7,580 bases of DNA, from contig CATXZX010000076.1 in NCBI GenBank assembly GCA_958404085.1, positions 1 through 7,580 on the forward strand, written 5' to 3'. The DNA comes from an uncultured Prevotellaceae bacterium (lineage in GTDB: Bacteria; Bacteroidota; Bacteroidia; Bacteroidales; Bacteroidaceae). The number at the start of each line of letters is the position of its first letter. Within the stretch, counting starts at the first letter, position 1. The notes below the pieces were generated by a model that did no database searches, was not told where the DNA came from, and saw nothing but the letters and a program-made list of their open reading frames with translations. This document shows positions 1 through 6,397 of this stretch, piece after piece. The translations under genes were made by a program, and so were the position numbers.

Positions 1-416
1 CGGAGTTGCTGGTTAAGCAACAATACATGACACTCTTCAACGGGCAAATCCCGCATGCTGTGACGATAATAACTGAAGATGGCTTCCGGAGAACTCATGG
101 CCAAACGCTCGGCAGGCTGTTCCGCCGCACGACGTTTGCCCAATTCGCAAGCAGCCAGAACCGTCACCGCCTTAGCCGGCCCCATGCCTTTATAGGAACA
201 CAGTTCGCCGACCTCCATGCGCCCGAGCCGTACCAGGCTGTTGCCGCAATCGGCCATCAGACGCCTCATCAGCGACACGGCACTCTCGTCCGTACTTCCC
301 GACCCAATCAGAATGGCCAATAACTCGGCCGAAGAAAGCGATGCCGCCCCTTGTTTTATAAAACGTTCGCGCGGCCGGTCTGCCTCATCCCACTGATTGA
401 TTGTCAATTTTCCCAT
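1..416 (-). CDS. radC: RadC family protein, N-terminal part (cut by window edge)
   Basis: The minus-strand frame starting at ATG 416 runs open to the window edge, giving 138 residues of a family usually about 225-230 long, so roughly 90 C-terminal residues are missing. The N-terminus has the RadC signature: DRPRERF at residues 13-19, then SLSSAELLAILIGSG at 26-40. A helix-hairpin-helix-like segment, YKGMGPAKAVTVLAACELGKR, follows at 75-95. The last residues, PVEECHVLLLN (125-135), begin the JAB/MPN+ domain and include its conserved Glu; the HxH...D metal-binding motif would lie beyond the edge. RadC was named as a DNA repair protein, but its biochemical role in cells remains unsettled. The start is 27 bp after the glycosyltransferase stop on the same strand, with no terminator between them, so I infer cotranscription. 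Family assignment is firm; function is not. Confidence 0.93.
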   Translation of the reverse strand, partial: MGKLTINQWDEADRPRERFIKQGAASLSSAELLAILIGSGSTDESAVSLMRRLMADCGNSLVRLGRMEVGELCSYKGMGPAKAVTVLAACELGKRRAAEQPAERLAMSSPEAIFSYYRHSMRDLPVEECHVLLLNQQL

Positions 417-443
417 TCCGGACAAATCTGCTATCTGTTTATC

Positions 444-1436
444 TTATTTGTAAAAGTTCTTTTTAAAAGCCTCGAACTCTCCTTTTTTCCTTACACAACG
501 CGTCCACCACGCACGTAGGAACCCCGTTCCATAACCGACCAACTGGACATAAGAAGCAACGACCGCCAACAAACCGATCCGAACACTCCGCTCACGACAA
601 GCCGCATCAACGGCAACAAGCAGTGCAAACAGCAACGGAGGAAGCAACGTCCAGATACACCACGGGGCACACAACAGGCACAAAGCGGTCCCCACCGTAA
701 ACACCGCCGGCAAAAGATGAACCAGTTTCAGGCTCTCGGGGTGGCGCTTGTACAAATTGATGCGGGCAATACCCGAATTATGGACCTGCTTGAAGAACTT
801 CCGGAAATCCGTACGCCGCTTATGCCAAACCCACGCCTCCGGAAACAAACGGCATGTACAACCGTTTTTAAAAATCCGCAGACTGAAATCTATATCTTCA
901 CCGAAGCGCATGGCCGAGAAGCCGTGCAAATCGCGATACACGGAACGCCGTACTCCCATATTGAAACTGCGCGGATAGAATTTATCCATTTTTTTCTTAC
1001 CCCCACGGATTCCGCCCGTCGTGAAAAAGGACGTCATGGCATAATTAATAGCCTTTTGCAGCGGTGTGAACGATGCGTGGGCACGGTCCGGCCCGCCAAA
1101 AGCATCAACCTCTACACGTTCCAATTCGGCATCTATGGCAGACAGATAACCCGGAGGCAGCACGCAATCGGAATCAAGAATCAATAAATAATCACCGTTA
1201 CTGCGTTCCGCTCCATAATTCCGGGTCTGTCCAGGACCGGAATTCTCTTTTTTATAATAACGCACACACAACTTATCGACATACCGTTCCACGACCTGGC
1301 GACAATCGATTTTCGATCCATCTTCGACTACCACGACCTCAAAACCGGATTCCGAAGTCTGACGAGTCAGGCTCTCAAGCAATTCATCCACCTCGTCGGG
1401 ACGATTGTATACGGGAATTATTACAGAGTACTTCAT
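444..1436 (-). CDS. Family 2 glycosyltransferase with C-terminal membrane segments
   Basis: This 330-residue protein has a GT-A fold of the GT2 family. The N-terminus MKYSVIIPVYNRPDE is the canonical first strand; EDGS (38-41), a DSD metal/nucleotide-sugar motif (88-90) and GED (179-181, the usual site of the catalytic base) follow in order, then WVWHKRR at 202-208. Hydrophobic stretches at about 238-280 and 287-311 suggest membrane anchoring, with a basic tail ending KKNFYK. It probably transfers an activated sugar to an envelope glycan or lipid acceptor at the inner membrane; the substrate cannot be read from sequence. The same frame stays open to an ATG at 1487, but that extension overlaps the promoter -7 box (1441-1449) and the preceding gene's terminator, and MKYSVIIPVYN is the family's normal beginning, so 1436 is chosen. 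It probably forms an operon with radC. Confidence 0.9.
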   Translation of the reverse strand: MKYSVIIPVYNRPDEVDELLESLTRQTSESGFEVVVVEDGSKIDCRQVVERYVDKLCVRYYKKENSGPGQTRNYGAERSNGDYLLILDSDCVLPPGYLSAIDAELERVEVDAFGGPDRAHASFTPLQKAINYAMTSFFTTGGIRGGKKKMDKFYPRSFNMGVRRSVYRDLHGFSAMRFGEDIDFSLRIFKNGCTCRLFPEAWVWHKRRTDFRKFFKQVHNSGIARINLYKRHPESLKLVHLLPAVFTVGTALCLLCAPWCIWTLLPPLLFALLVAVDAACRERSVRIGLLAVVASYVQLVGYGTGFLRAWWTRCVRKKGEFEAFKKNFYK

Positions 1437-1440
1437 ATGT

Positions 1441-1449
1441 GCAAAGATA
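1441..1449 (-). promoter_or_regulatory. Bacteroidota -7 promoter element for the glycosyltransferase
   Basis: The minus strand reads TATCTTTGC, a full match to TAnnTTTG(C). No clear -33 TTTG lies 19-21 nt upstream. The box ends only 4 nt before the ATG at 1436, so transcription would begin at or beside the start codon, implying a leaderless or near-leaderless mRNA. Confidence 0.6.
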
Positions 1450-1485
1450 AGGTTTAGTAAGCGATTATATGCAGCTTGCCTCAAC

Positions 1486-1530
1486 AAAAAAGGCCGCGAA
1501 ACGTATTTTTAAATACCGTTTCAGGCCTTT
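1486..1530 (-). terminator. Rho-independent terminator of the thioredoxin-fold gene
   Basis: On the minus strand AAAGGCC (1530-1524) pairs with GGCCTTT (1495-1489). The inner arms GAAAC/GTTTC and GTATTT/AAATAC extend the stem, with one small internal loop and one bulged base. A run of six T follows (1491-1486). It lies 32 bp past the stop codon at 1562 and insulates the downstream glycosyltransferase from readthrough. Confidence 0.85.
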
Positions 1531-1561
1531 CCCTTCAAGTTCGTATTTCGAAAGCGAAATA

Positions 1562-2113
1562 TTATTCAGCCGACAATGCCTGTTCTATCTTTTTCTGAAT
1601 AAATTCATTACCGGGATAACCGCCTGTTCCTACATTCGAATAAGCCACATTCCCTTTTTTATCCAACAACAAATAACAAGGAATACCGGTTATACCCATA
1701 TTTTCACAGAGATATTTCCACTGTTCATTCGTCAAACGATAATGGTCTCCGTCGATTTTCTTAATCATCTCGGTCCATGTCGCTTCAGGCGATGTTTCTC
1801 CTGTCACATAAACAAAGGCCACACCTTTTTTCATCAGAGCCGGTTTTATCTGGTCTATATCCGTCATAGCCTTCCGGCACGGTCCGCACCACGTAGCCCA
1901 AAAATCAATCAAAACGACCTTACCTTTGTAATCGTTCGTTATAGCCGAAAACAGAGTCTCGTTGCTCACGGTTGCCAACGTTTTCACTTTATACGTCACC
2001 TTGGGCTTATTCTCTTCCGAAGAACGGGCCTGATTTTTTTTCTGAGCGCACGCGGAAGTTGCAAATATCACGGCCGTAATCAGAATTGACACAATCTTAT
2101 TCATAACATTCAT
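1562..2113 (-). CDS. Exported thioredoxin-fold (TlpA/ResA-like) protein, possible lipoprotein
   Basis: The product has 183 residues. It begins with a basic residue and a hydrophobic segment (residues 6-20) ending ATSACAQKK, which is either a relaxed Bacteroidota lipobox with lipidated Cys22 or a signal peptidase I site. A polar linker to about residue 40 leads to a thioredoxin domain: VVLIDFWATWCGPC places the redox pair at Cys76 and Cys79, and GIPCYLLLD places the cis-proline at Pro145. This architecture is that of extracytoplasmic disulfide reductases such as TlpA and ResA, which act in the periplasm or at the membrane. Two further cysteines, Cys136 and Cys146, sit near the cis-proline. The start could be Met1 (2113) or Met4 (2104); Met1 is kept because the predicted transcript begins about 12 nt upstream. 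It is a single-gene unit with its own promoter and terminator. The redox partner is unknown. Confidence 0.9.
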   Translation of the reverse strand: MNVMNKIVSILITAVIFATSACAQKKNQARSSEENKPKVTYKVKTLATVSNETLFSAITNDYKGKVVLIDFWATWCGPCRKAMTDIDQIKPALMKKGVAFVYVTGETSPEATWTEMIKKIDGDHYRLTNEQWKYLCENMGITGIPCYLLLDKKGNVAYSNVGTGGYPGNEFIQKKIEQALSAE

Positions 2114-2128
2114 CTTTAAGTTTGAATT

Positions 2129-2162
2129 GCAAAGTTAATCTTTTCGCACTAATATAGCCAAT
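2129..2162 (-). promoter_or_regulatory. Promoter of the thioredoxin-fold gene (-33 and -7)
   Basis: The minus strand has TAACTTTGC (2137-2129), a full match to the Bacteroidota -7 consensus TAnnTTTG(C). It is preceded after 21 nt by ATTG (2162-2159), a 3-of-4 match to the -33 TTTG. The predicted transcription start near 2125 leaves a leader of about 12 nt. Confidence 0.7.
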
Positions 2163-2190
2163 GTCGTTTCCTAAAAAAGGAAAAACGACA
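2162..2190. repeat. Interrupted dyad in the divergent intergenic region
   Basis: TGTCG (2162-2166) and TTTCCT (2167-2172) pair with AGGAAA (2178-2183) and CGACA (2186-2190), with a two-base bulge and an AAAAA centre. It abuts the -33 element of the leftward promoter and has no T tract on either strand, so it looks more like an operator-type dyad or a hairpin than a terminator. A second, weaker AT-rich dyad follows (AAAAAG at 2192-2197 with CTTTTT at 2211-2216). No function can be assigned. Confidence 0.5.
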
Positions 2191-2252
2191 CAAAAAGAGC
2201 CGTTTATGTGCTTTTTTAAGACATCTGTAAGAAACATCTCGATAAAATGTAT

Positions 2253-2260
2253 TATTTTTG
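2253..2260 (+). promoter_or_regulatory. Candidate -7 element of the argF' operon
   Basis: TATTTTTG matches TAnnTTTG fully and sits 56 bp before the argF' ATG. It predicts a start near 2265 and an AT-rich leader of about 50 nt. No TTTG-like -33 box is visible at the expected distance, so the call is moderate. Confidence 0.45.
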
Positions 2261-2316
2261 ATAGGTTTTTCATGAGATCTACCGTTTATTAATTTGTCAT
2301 TCAATATTATATTACA

Positions 2317-3279
2317 ATGAAAACGTTCCTATACGCCACTGATTTAGGCGATTTGAAAAAAGCATTGGCTGAAGCTACTGAAATCAAGCAAGACCGTTAC
2401 CGCTACGAGCAGTTGGGCAAACACAAAACGGCGCTTCTCATCTTCTTCAACAACAGCCTTCGTACCCGGCTCAGCACACAGAAAGCCGCGTTTAATTTAG
2501 GTATGAATGTCATCGTGCTGGACGTAAACCAGGGTGCATGGAAGCTGGAAACCGAGCGCGGCGTAATCATGGACGGCGACAAGAGCGAACATCTGCTCGA
2601 AGCCATCCCCGTCATGGCATCCTATTGCGACGTTATCGGAGTACGTACCTTTGCACGTTTCGAAAGCCGCAAAGCCGATTACGAGGAACAAATCATCAAT
2701 CAATTTATCCAATACAGCGGCAAACCGGTATTCTCTATGGAAAGTGCAACCGTCCACCCTCTGCAAGCCTTTGCCGACCTTATCACCATCGAGGAGTACC
2801 GCAAAAAAGAGCGGCCGAAAGTTGTCCTGACATGGGCTCCCCATCCCCGTGCACTGCCCCAGGCTGTTCCCAACAGTTTCGCGGAATGGATGCGCGCTGC
2901 CGATGTGGAATTCGTCATCACCCATCCGCACGGTTACGAACTGGACCCGAAATTTGCCGGCGACGCAACCGTGGAATACGACCAGATGAAGGCATTGGAA
3001 AATGCGGACTTCGTCTATGCAAAGAACTGGAGTTGCCCGGGAGTTTCCGACCCCGCATCTTACGGAAAAATCCTCTCTACCGACCGCAGTTGGACCGTCG
3101 ATTCCGACCACATGGCCGTTACGAACAACGCATTCTTCATGCACTGCCTTCCGGTACGCCGTAACATGATTGTCAGCGACGAGGTCATCGAAGCTCCGAC
3201 CTCTCTGGTCATCCCCGAAGCCGCCAACCGCGAAATCTCGGCAACCGTCGTTCTGAAACGAATCCTCGAAAATTTATGA
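2317..3279 (+). CDS. argF': N-succinylornithine carbamoyltransferase (Bacteroidota ArgF')
   Basis: This 320-residue enzyme transfers the carbamoyl group of carbamoyl phosphate to an N-acylated ornithine, giving N-acylcitrulline in the cytoplasm; the arginine pathway of Bacteroides uses succinylated intermediates. The carbamoyl-phosphate motif SLRTR is at 47-51, HPLQ at 147-150 and HCLP at 276-279. The QGAWKLETERGVIMDGDK stretch (72-89) is typical of the acetyl/succinylornithine branch rather than ordinary ornithine transcarbamylase. Residue 90, which separates acetylornithine enzymes (Glu in Xanthomonas, position 92) from succinylornithine enzymes (Pro in B. fragilis), is Ser here. Arg178 and Lys236, which I recall as active-site residues in B. 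fragilis, are present. Length is normal and the start is the first in-frame ATG after an AT-rich leader. The stop overlaps the next gene by 4 bp. Family is certain; succinyl specificity is a strong inference. Confidence 0.95.
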   Translation: MKTFLYATDLGDLKKALAEATEIKQDRYRYEQLGKHKTALLIFFNNSLRTRLSTQKAAFNLGMNVIVLDVNQGAWKLETERGVIMDGDKSEHLLEAIPVMASYCDVIGVRTFARFESRKADYEEQIINQFIQYSGKPVFSMESATVHPLQAFADLITIEEYRKKERPKVVLTWAPHPRALPQAVPNSFAEWMRAADVEFVITHPHGYELDPKFAGDATVEYDQMKALENADFVYAKNWSCPGVSDPASYGKILSTDRSWTVDSDHMAVTNNAFFMHCLPVRRNMIVSDEVIEAPTSLVIPEAANREISATVVLKRILENL

Positions 3280-4388
3280 TAGCCTCCAAGGCTCAGACCG
3301 ACACGGCACTCTTTGCCGCCTGCATGCACTATATGCTGACAGGCGGCAAAGAGCCCGATTGGGCCGGTTGTGCCAAAATATGGGACAGATTGTTCCGCAT
3401 CGCATACCAACAGGCTGTCGAAGCATTGTTTTACGACGTTATACAAACTTGTCCGTCCTGCTTCAGGCCACCAAAAGAACTTTGTATCCGGCTCTATGCC
3501 CATACGCTGGCTATCGAGGAGAAGAACAAATACATAGACCGGGTTGTCCATAAGATTTTTACATCCTATGCCGAATACGGAATCAGGCCTGTACTTATCA
3601 AAGGACAGGCCTTAGGAACATATTACCCACATCCGGCTCACCGTTCTCCCGGAGACATCGACATTTTCATTCCCGATAATTTCGAACGGGCCGACCGTTG
3701 GGTGGCGGAACACGGCAACAATATATCGTCGAACGCCCAGGAGAAAAAACATATCCATTTCGAATGGAAAGGAATCCCCGTCGAAAATCACTTCAAACTG
3801 GCAGTTTTCCACAATCACGACTTGGACAGGCACTTACAGCACATCGTCCGCCAAGCATGGGACGCCCATCGCAATCAAGCCTGTACAACAACCTGCATAG
3901 ACCATTATCCCATCGAGACGCTGCCGCCTACACTGGCCCTGCTCCATCTTCTTGTACATTTTGCCGTACACCTGACAAACTGGGGTGTCGGTCTACGCCA
4001 ATTCCACGACATCGTTCTTTTCATGCGCAGCGAAAAGAATCAAATAGACCGTTCTGTTCTGAATCGTTGGATCGCTACGCTTAAATTGGGGCATATCACG
4101 ACCGCCATTGCCCAAGCCTCCATCAACCGGTACGGACTCCAGGCAGCAGATATTCCCTATTCGTTCATAGCCGGAAGCACACGCGGCGACAGACTGCTCC
4201 ACCTGCTTTTCAAATGGGGAAACTTCGGACGAAACAACGACAGCAGCAAAGAAACACACTTTGACCATTTCGGCAAAAATACCCTTCTCTACCTGCGCCA
4301 AAGCCTGGAAGTATACACTTTCTTTCCGAAAGAAATCCGTTCGGCCCTCTTCGGAAAATCAATGAAGGCGTTCAAAAGACTGATTTAA
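3276..4388 (+). CDS. NTP_transf_5 family nucleotidyltransferase of unknown substrate
   Basis: The 370-residue product belongs to the uncharacterised nucleotidyltransferase family NTP_transf_5 (Pfam PF14907). The core is VLIKGQAL (106-113) followed by RSPGDIDIFI (123-132), where Asp127 and Asp129 form the metal-binding DxD of Pol-beta-type nucleotidyltransferases. IPVENHFKL (167-175) matches the family's VElHw segment, with Glu170 a candidate third acidic ligand. LLHLLVHFAVHLTNWGVGLRQFHDIVLFM (222-250) is the conserved helical region after the catalytic core. The N-terminal helical part is about 100 residues. The substrate is unknown; relatives often sit in polysaccharide or peptide-modification loci. 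Its ATG overlaps the argF' TGA (ATGA), so translation is probably coupled. Whether that reflects a shared function or chance is open. A perfect 14-bp inverted repeat lies in codons 12-26. Confidence 0.85.
   Translation: MIASKAQTDTALFAACMHYMLTGGKEPDWAGCAKIWDRLFRIAYQQAVEALFYDVIQTCPSCFRPPKELCIRLYAHTLAIEEKNKYIDRVVHKIFTSYAEYGIRPVLIKGQALGTYYPHPAHRSPGDIDIFIPDNFERADRWVAEHGNNISSNAQEKKHIHFEWKGIPVENHFKLAVFHNHDLDRHLQHIVRQAWDAHRNQACTTTCIDHYPIETLPPTLALLHLLVHFAVHLTNWGVGLRQFHDIVLFMRSEKNQIDRSVLNRWIATLKLGHITTAIAQASINRYGLQAADIPYSFIAGSTRGDRLLHLLFKWGNFGRNNDSSKETHFDHFGKNTLLYLRQSLEVYTFFPKEIRSALFGKSMKAFKRLI
3309..3353 (+). repeat. Perfect 14-bp inverted repeat (hairpin) inside the nucleotidyltransferase gene
   Basis: CTCTTTGCCGCCTG (3309-3322) is exactly complementary to CAGGCGGCAAAGAG (3340-3353). 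The 17-nt loop contains a further GCA/TGC pairing. It starts 33 nt after the ATG of the nucleotidyltransferase and 29 nt after the argF' stop. No T tract follows, so it is not a standard intrinsic terminator. It may act as a processing, stability or translational control element in the mRNA. Confidence 0.85.
3585..3612 (+). repeat. 8-bp inverted repeat in the nucleotidyltransferase gene
   Basis: AGGCCTGT (3585-3592) and ACAGGCCT (3605-3612) are perfectly complementary around a 12-nt spacer. It overlaps codons for the conserved VLIKGQ motif. Arms of this length are expected by chance in a window this size, so it is listed only as a companion to the stronger repeat upstream. Confidence 0.5.
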
Positions 4389-4418
4389 GGTGGATTTTCC
4401 AGTTTGCGGCCTTTACAC

Positions 4419-4468
4419 AAAAACGCGGGGGACGAACATTGTAGGAAATGTCTGTCCTCCGCGTTTTT
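4419..4468. terminator. Bidirectional terminator between convergent genes
   Basis: AAAAACGCGGGGGAC (4419-4433) pairs with GTCCTCCGCGTTTTT (4454-4468) over 15 bp with one G-T pair, and CATT/AATG near the loop can add four more pairs. The A and T runs give a T tract in either direction. It lies 30 bp past the nucleotidyltransferase stop and 9 bp past the DUF349 stop, serving both. Confidence 0.92.
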
Positions 4469-4477
4469 ATTCGTTTC

Positions 4478-6304
4478 TTATTCTGCGTTATTCTTTATTT
4501 CTTCGTCCACAGCGTTGATTTTCTGACGCAGAAGTTCCAAGTCATCCTTCAGGCGTTCCATTTTTTTCTTCATTTCGTTCACCAACGAATTTCCGTTTTT
4601 AGAACTGCTTGAAAGGAATCCCAAGTTATTTTCATACGTCTTGATTTCGTTTCGTTTTGCCTCGTATGCTCTGAACAGGCGTTCACGCTCCCGACCGAGT
4701 TTATTGCCTTCAAAGTCTTCTTTCAGGCTGTTTTTAAACGATTCAAGTCTACGTTTTCCTGCCGTAAGGTTCAAACTTTTGTACAGTTTGTCGACTACGG
4801 CGTGATATGCCTTGTAGACTTTATCTTTTTCCTTGAACGGAACAAAACCGATGCTGTTCCATTGTTCCATCAACTCGCGAAGCGTCTTAGCGGCCTCCTT
4901 GTCATTTTCGGCATCCAGGTTTTCCAGTTGCTCGATGATCTGTTTCTTTTTCTGCAAGTTCTCCGTTTCTTCGTTTCGCTGTGTTGCCGTTGCCTTTTCC
5001 TTCTGCTCAAAGAAGTAATTGCATGCACTGTTAAAACGTTTCCACAGCGTTTCCGATGTTTTTTTAGGAATAGAACCGATGGTTTTCCACTCCTTCTGCA
5101 ACTGAATAAGCGTATTGCCTACAATGTTCCAGTCCGTACTGTTTTGCAGGCTTTCGGCCTTTTCGCAAAGAGTCTGTTTCTTCTGCAAATTGGCATTCTG
5201 TTCATTCTTCAAGAGTTTGAAGTATTCGGATTTTTTCTGGAAGAATTTATCACAAGCCGTACGGAAACGTTCGAATATCTTCGCATTGACTTTTTTGGGC
5301 GTATATCCGATGGTTTTCCATTCGTTCTGCATGTCGATTATCTGCTGCGTGCATTTATCCCAATCGGCAAACGTGCGTAATACGTCCGTCTCGATAGCTT
5401 CGATTTTCTCGCACAACGCAGTTTTCAGTTCCAGGTTTTTCTCTTCCTTTGCCTTTATTTCCTCAAAATGTGCCTGATGGCGCTTGTTGATGATGGTCGA
5501 GGCTGCCTTAAAGCGGGCCCAAATTTCTTCACGCAACTCTTTGGCGACAGGCCCCGTCTCACGATATTCCTGATGAAGTTTCTGGAGCTGATGAAAAGCT
5601 GAGACTGGATCCGCATCTTCTGTCAGTTTTTCGGCTGTCTCGCATAGACGGACCTTTGCTTCCAGATTCTTTTTGAAATCGTATTCGCGGAATTCATGAT
5701 TGAGTTTCAGCAAATCGTAGAATTGTTCGACGTAGAGCTGATAGTTTTTCCACAATTCATTAGCATTCTCGGCCGGCACATTTTTTATCTCTTTCCATTC
5801 GTTCTGAAGGGCTTTGAACGTTTCATACGAACGGTTAGCCTCTTCAGGAGTGGAGGCCAACACCTTCAGACGTTCAAGGATGTCGAGTTTCTTGGCCAGG
5901 TTTTCGGCTTTCTGACGTTCCTGCTCTTCGTATGCCTTGGCCCGTCTTTCCTTAATAAGTCCCATCTGAGCCTTAAACTCTCCTTCATCCGTATCCGGTT
6001 CGGGACGAAACTCATCGGGACTTCCGCCCGCTTCTACAAAAGCAGTACGAGCGGCGGTGACTTCGGCATGCCGGCTTTTGTAGTAAGCATACTTCAGTTG
6101 TTCCAATTCGTCTTTGCTGACGTCTTCAGCACTTTGCACAAGTTCCTTAAGCCGGCCTATCACGTCAGCCTTACTAAGGGATGCACTGGTTATATCTGTT
6201 GTTTCGACAGATGCCGTATTTTCACTCAAAACTTCCGTCTCAGGAGTTGTTACCCCCTCTTCGGGAGCTACTAAAGGTTCATTCATTATCGTTTCGTCAG
6301 ACAT
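4478..6304 (-). CDS. DUF349 protein with five repeats and coiled-coil character
   Basis: The product has 608 residues, is strongly charged (Lys/Glu-rich) and has no signal peptide or membrane segment, so it is probably cytoplasmic. After an acidic, Ser/Thr-rich N-terminus (1-45) come five DUF349 repeats. Each has a pattern like LQxEWKxIGxxP followed by a W/F-K-R-F helix. They are anchored at Trp170 (EWKEIKNVP), Tyr247 (EYRETGPVA), Trp329 (EWKTIGYTP), Trp406 (EWKTIGSIP) and Trp482 (QWNSIGFVP), spaced 76-82 residues apart. The C-terminal 90 residues look like coiled coil, ending before NNAE. DUF349 has no established biochemical function to my knowledge. Met1 (6304) is chosen; Met7 is also possible. 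The gene follows corA on the same strand after 93 bp with no minus-strand terminator, so it may be partly cotranscribed. Confidence 0.93.
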   Translation of the reverse strand: MSDETIMNEPLVAPEEGVTTPETEVLSENTASVETTDITSASLSKADVIGRLKELVQSAEDVSKDELEQLKYAYYKSRHAEVTAARTAFVEAGGSPDEFRPEPDTDEGEFKAQMGLIKERRAKAYEEQERQKAENLAKKLDILERLKVLASTPEEANRSYETFKALQNEWKEIKNVPAENANELWKNYQLYVEQFYDLLKLNHEFREYDFKKNLEAKVRLCETAEKLTEDADPVSAFHQLQKLHQEYRETGPVAKELREEIWARFKAASTIINKRHQAHFEEIKAKEEKNLELKTALCEKIEAIETDVLRTFADWDKCTQQIIDMQNEWKTIGYTPKKVNAKIFERFRTACDKFFQKKSEYFKLLKNEQNANLQKKQTLCEKAESLQNSTDWNIVGNTLIQLQKEWKTIGSIPKKTSETLWKRFNSACNYFFEQKEKATATQRNEETENLQKKKQIIEQLENLDAENDKEAAKTLRELMEQWNSIGFVPFKEKDKVYKAYHAVVDKLYKSLNLTAGKRRLESFKNSLKEDFEGNKLGRERERLFRAYEAKRNEIKTYENNLGFLSSSSKNGNSLVNEMKKKMERLKDDLELLRQKINAVDEEIKNNAE

Positions 6305-6334
6305 AGCTGGTAATGTTTCAATGGATTTCTTCTA

Positions 6335-6342
6335 CAAATGAA
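6335..6342 (-). promoter_or_regulatory. Weak candidate -7 element of the DUF349 gene
   Basis: The minus strand reads TTCATTTG, one mismatch from TAnnTTTG, 30 bp before the DUF349 ATG. No -33 TTTG is visible at the expected spacing. The gene may instead depend on readthrough from corA. Confidence 0.25.
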
Positions 6343-6397
6343 AGGATTTTTCTTCGTATAGCCTAATAAAGGCGCTTCTTTTTTTGTTTTTTTTGAA

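Noticed and set aside
6..323. Plus-strand open frame of 105 codons
   Set aside because: It is antisense to radC, whose minus-strand translation shows clear family motifs; the plus-strand product resembles nothing.
417..443. CAGATTTG, a one-mismatch -7 element on the minus strand before radC
   Set aside because: It is a single imperfect match in a 27-bp gap without a -33 box; cotranscription with the glycosyltransferase is simpler.
1437..1487. 17-codon N-terminal extension of the glycosyltransferase
   Set aside because: It overlaps a full-match -7 box and the T tract of the upstream terminator, and family members start at the MKYSVIIPVYN strand.
2297..2320. TCATT...AATGA symmetry just before and over the argF' start, considered as an arginine regulator box
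   Set aside because: The arms are 5 bp in very AT-rich DNA and do not match the ARG-box consensus.
2497..3144. Long minus-strand open frame of 215 codons inside argF'
   Set aside because: It is antisense to a well-conserved enzyme, with no recognisable motif and no promoter of its own.
5079..5330. Near-identical DNA stretches around 5079-5100 and 5310-5330
   Set aside because: They are explained by the internal DUF349 protein repeats (EWKTIG motifs), not by a mobile or regulatory repeat.
6359..6395. Plus-strand GCC/GGC hairpin followed by T runs, resembling a terminator
   Set aside because: The stem is only 3-4 bp and no plus-strand gene ends here; both flanking genes are on the minus strand.
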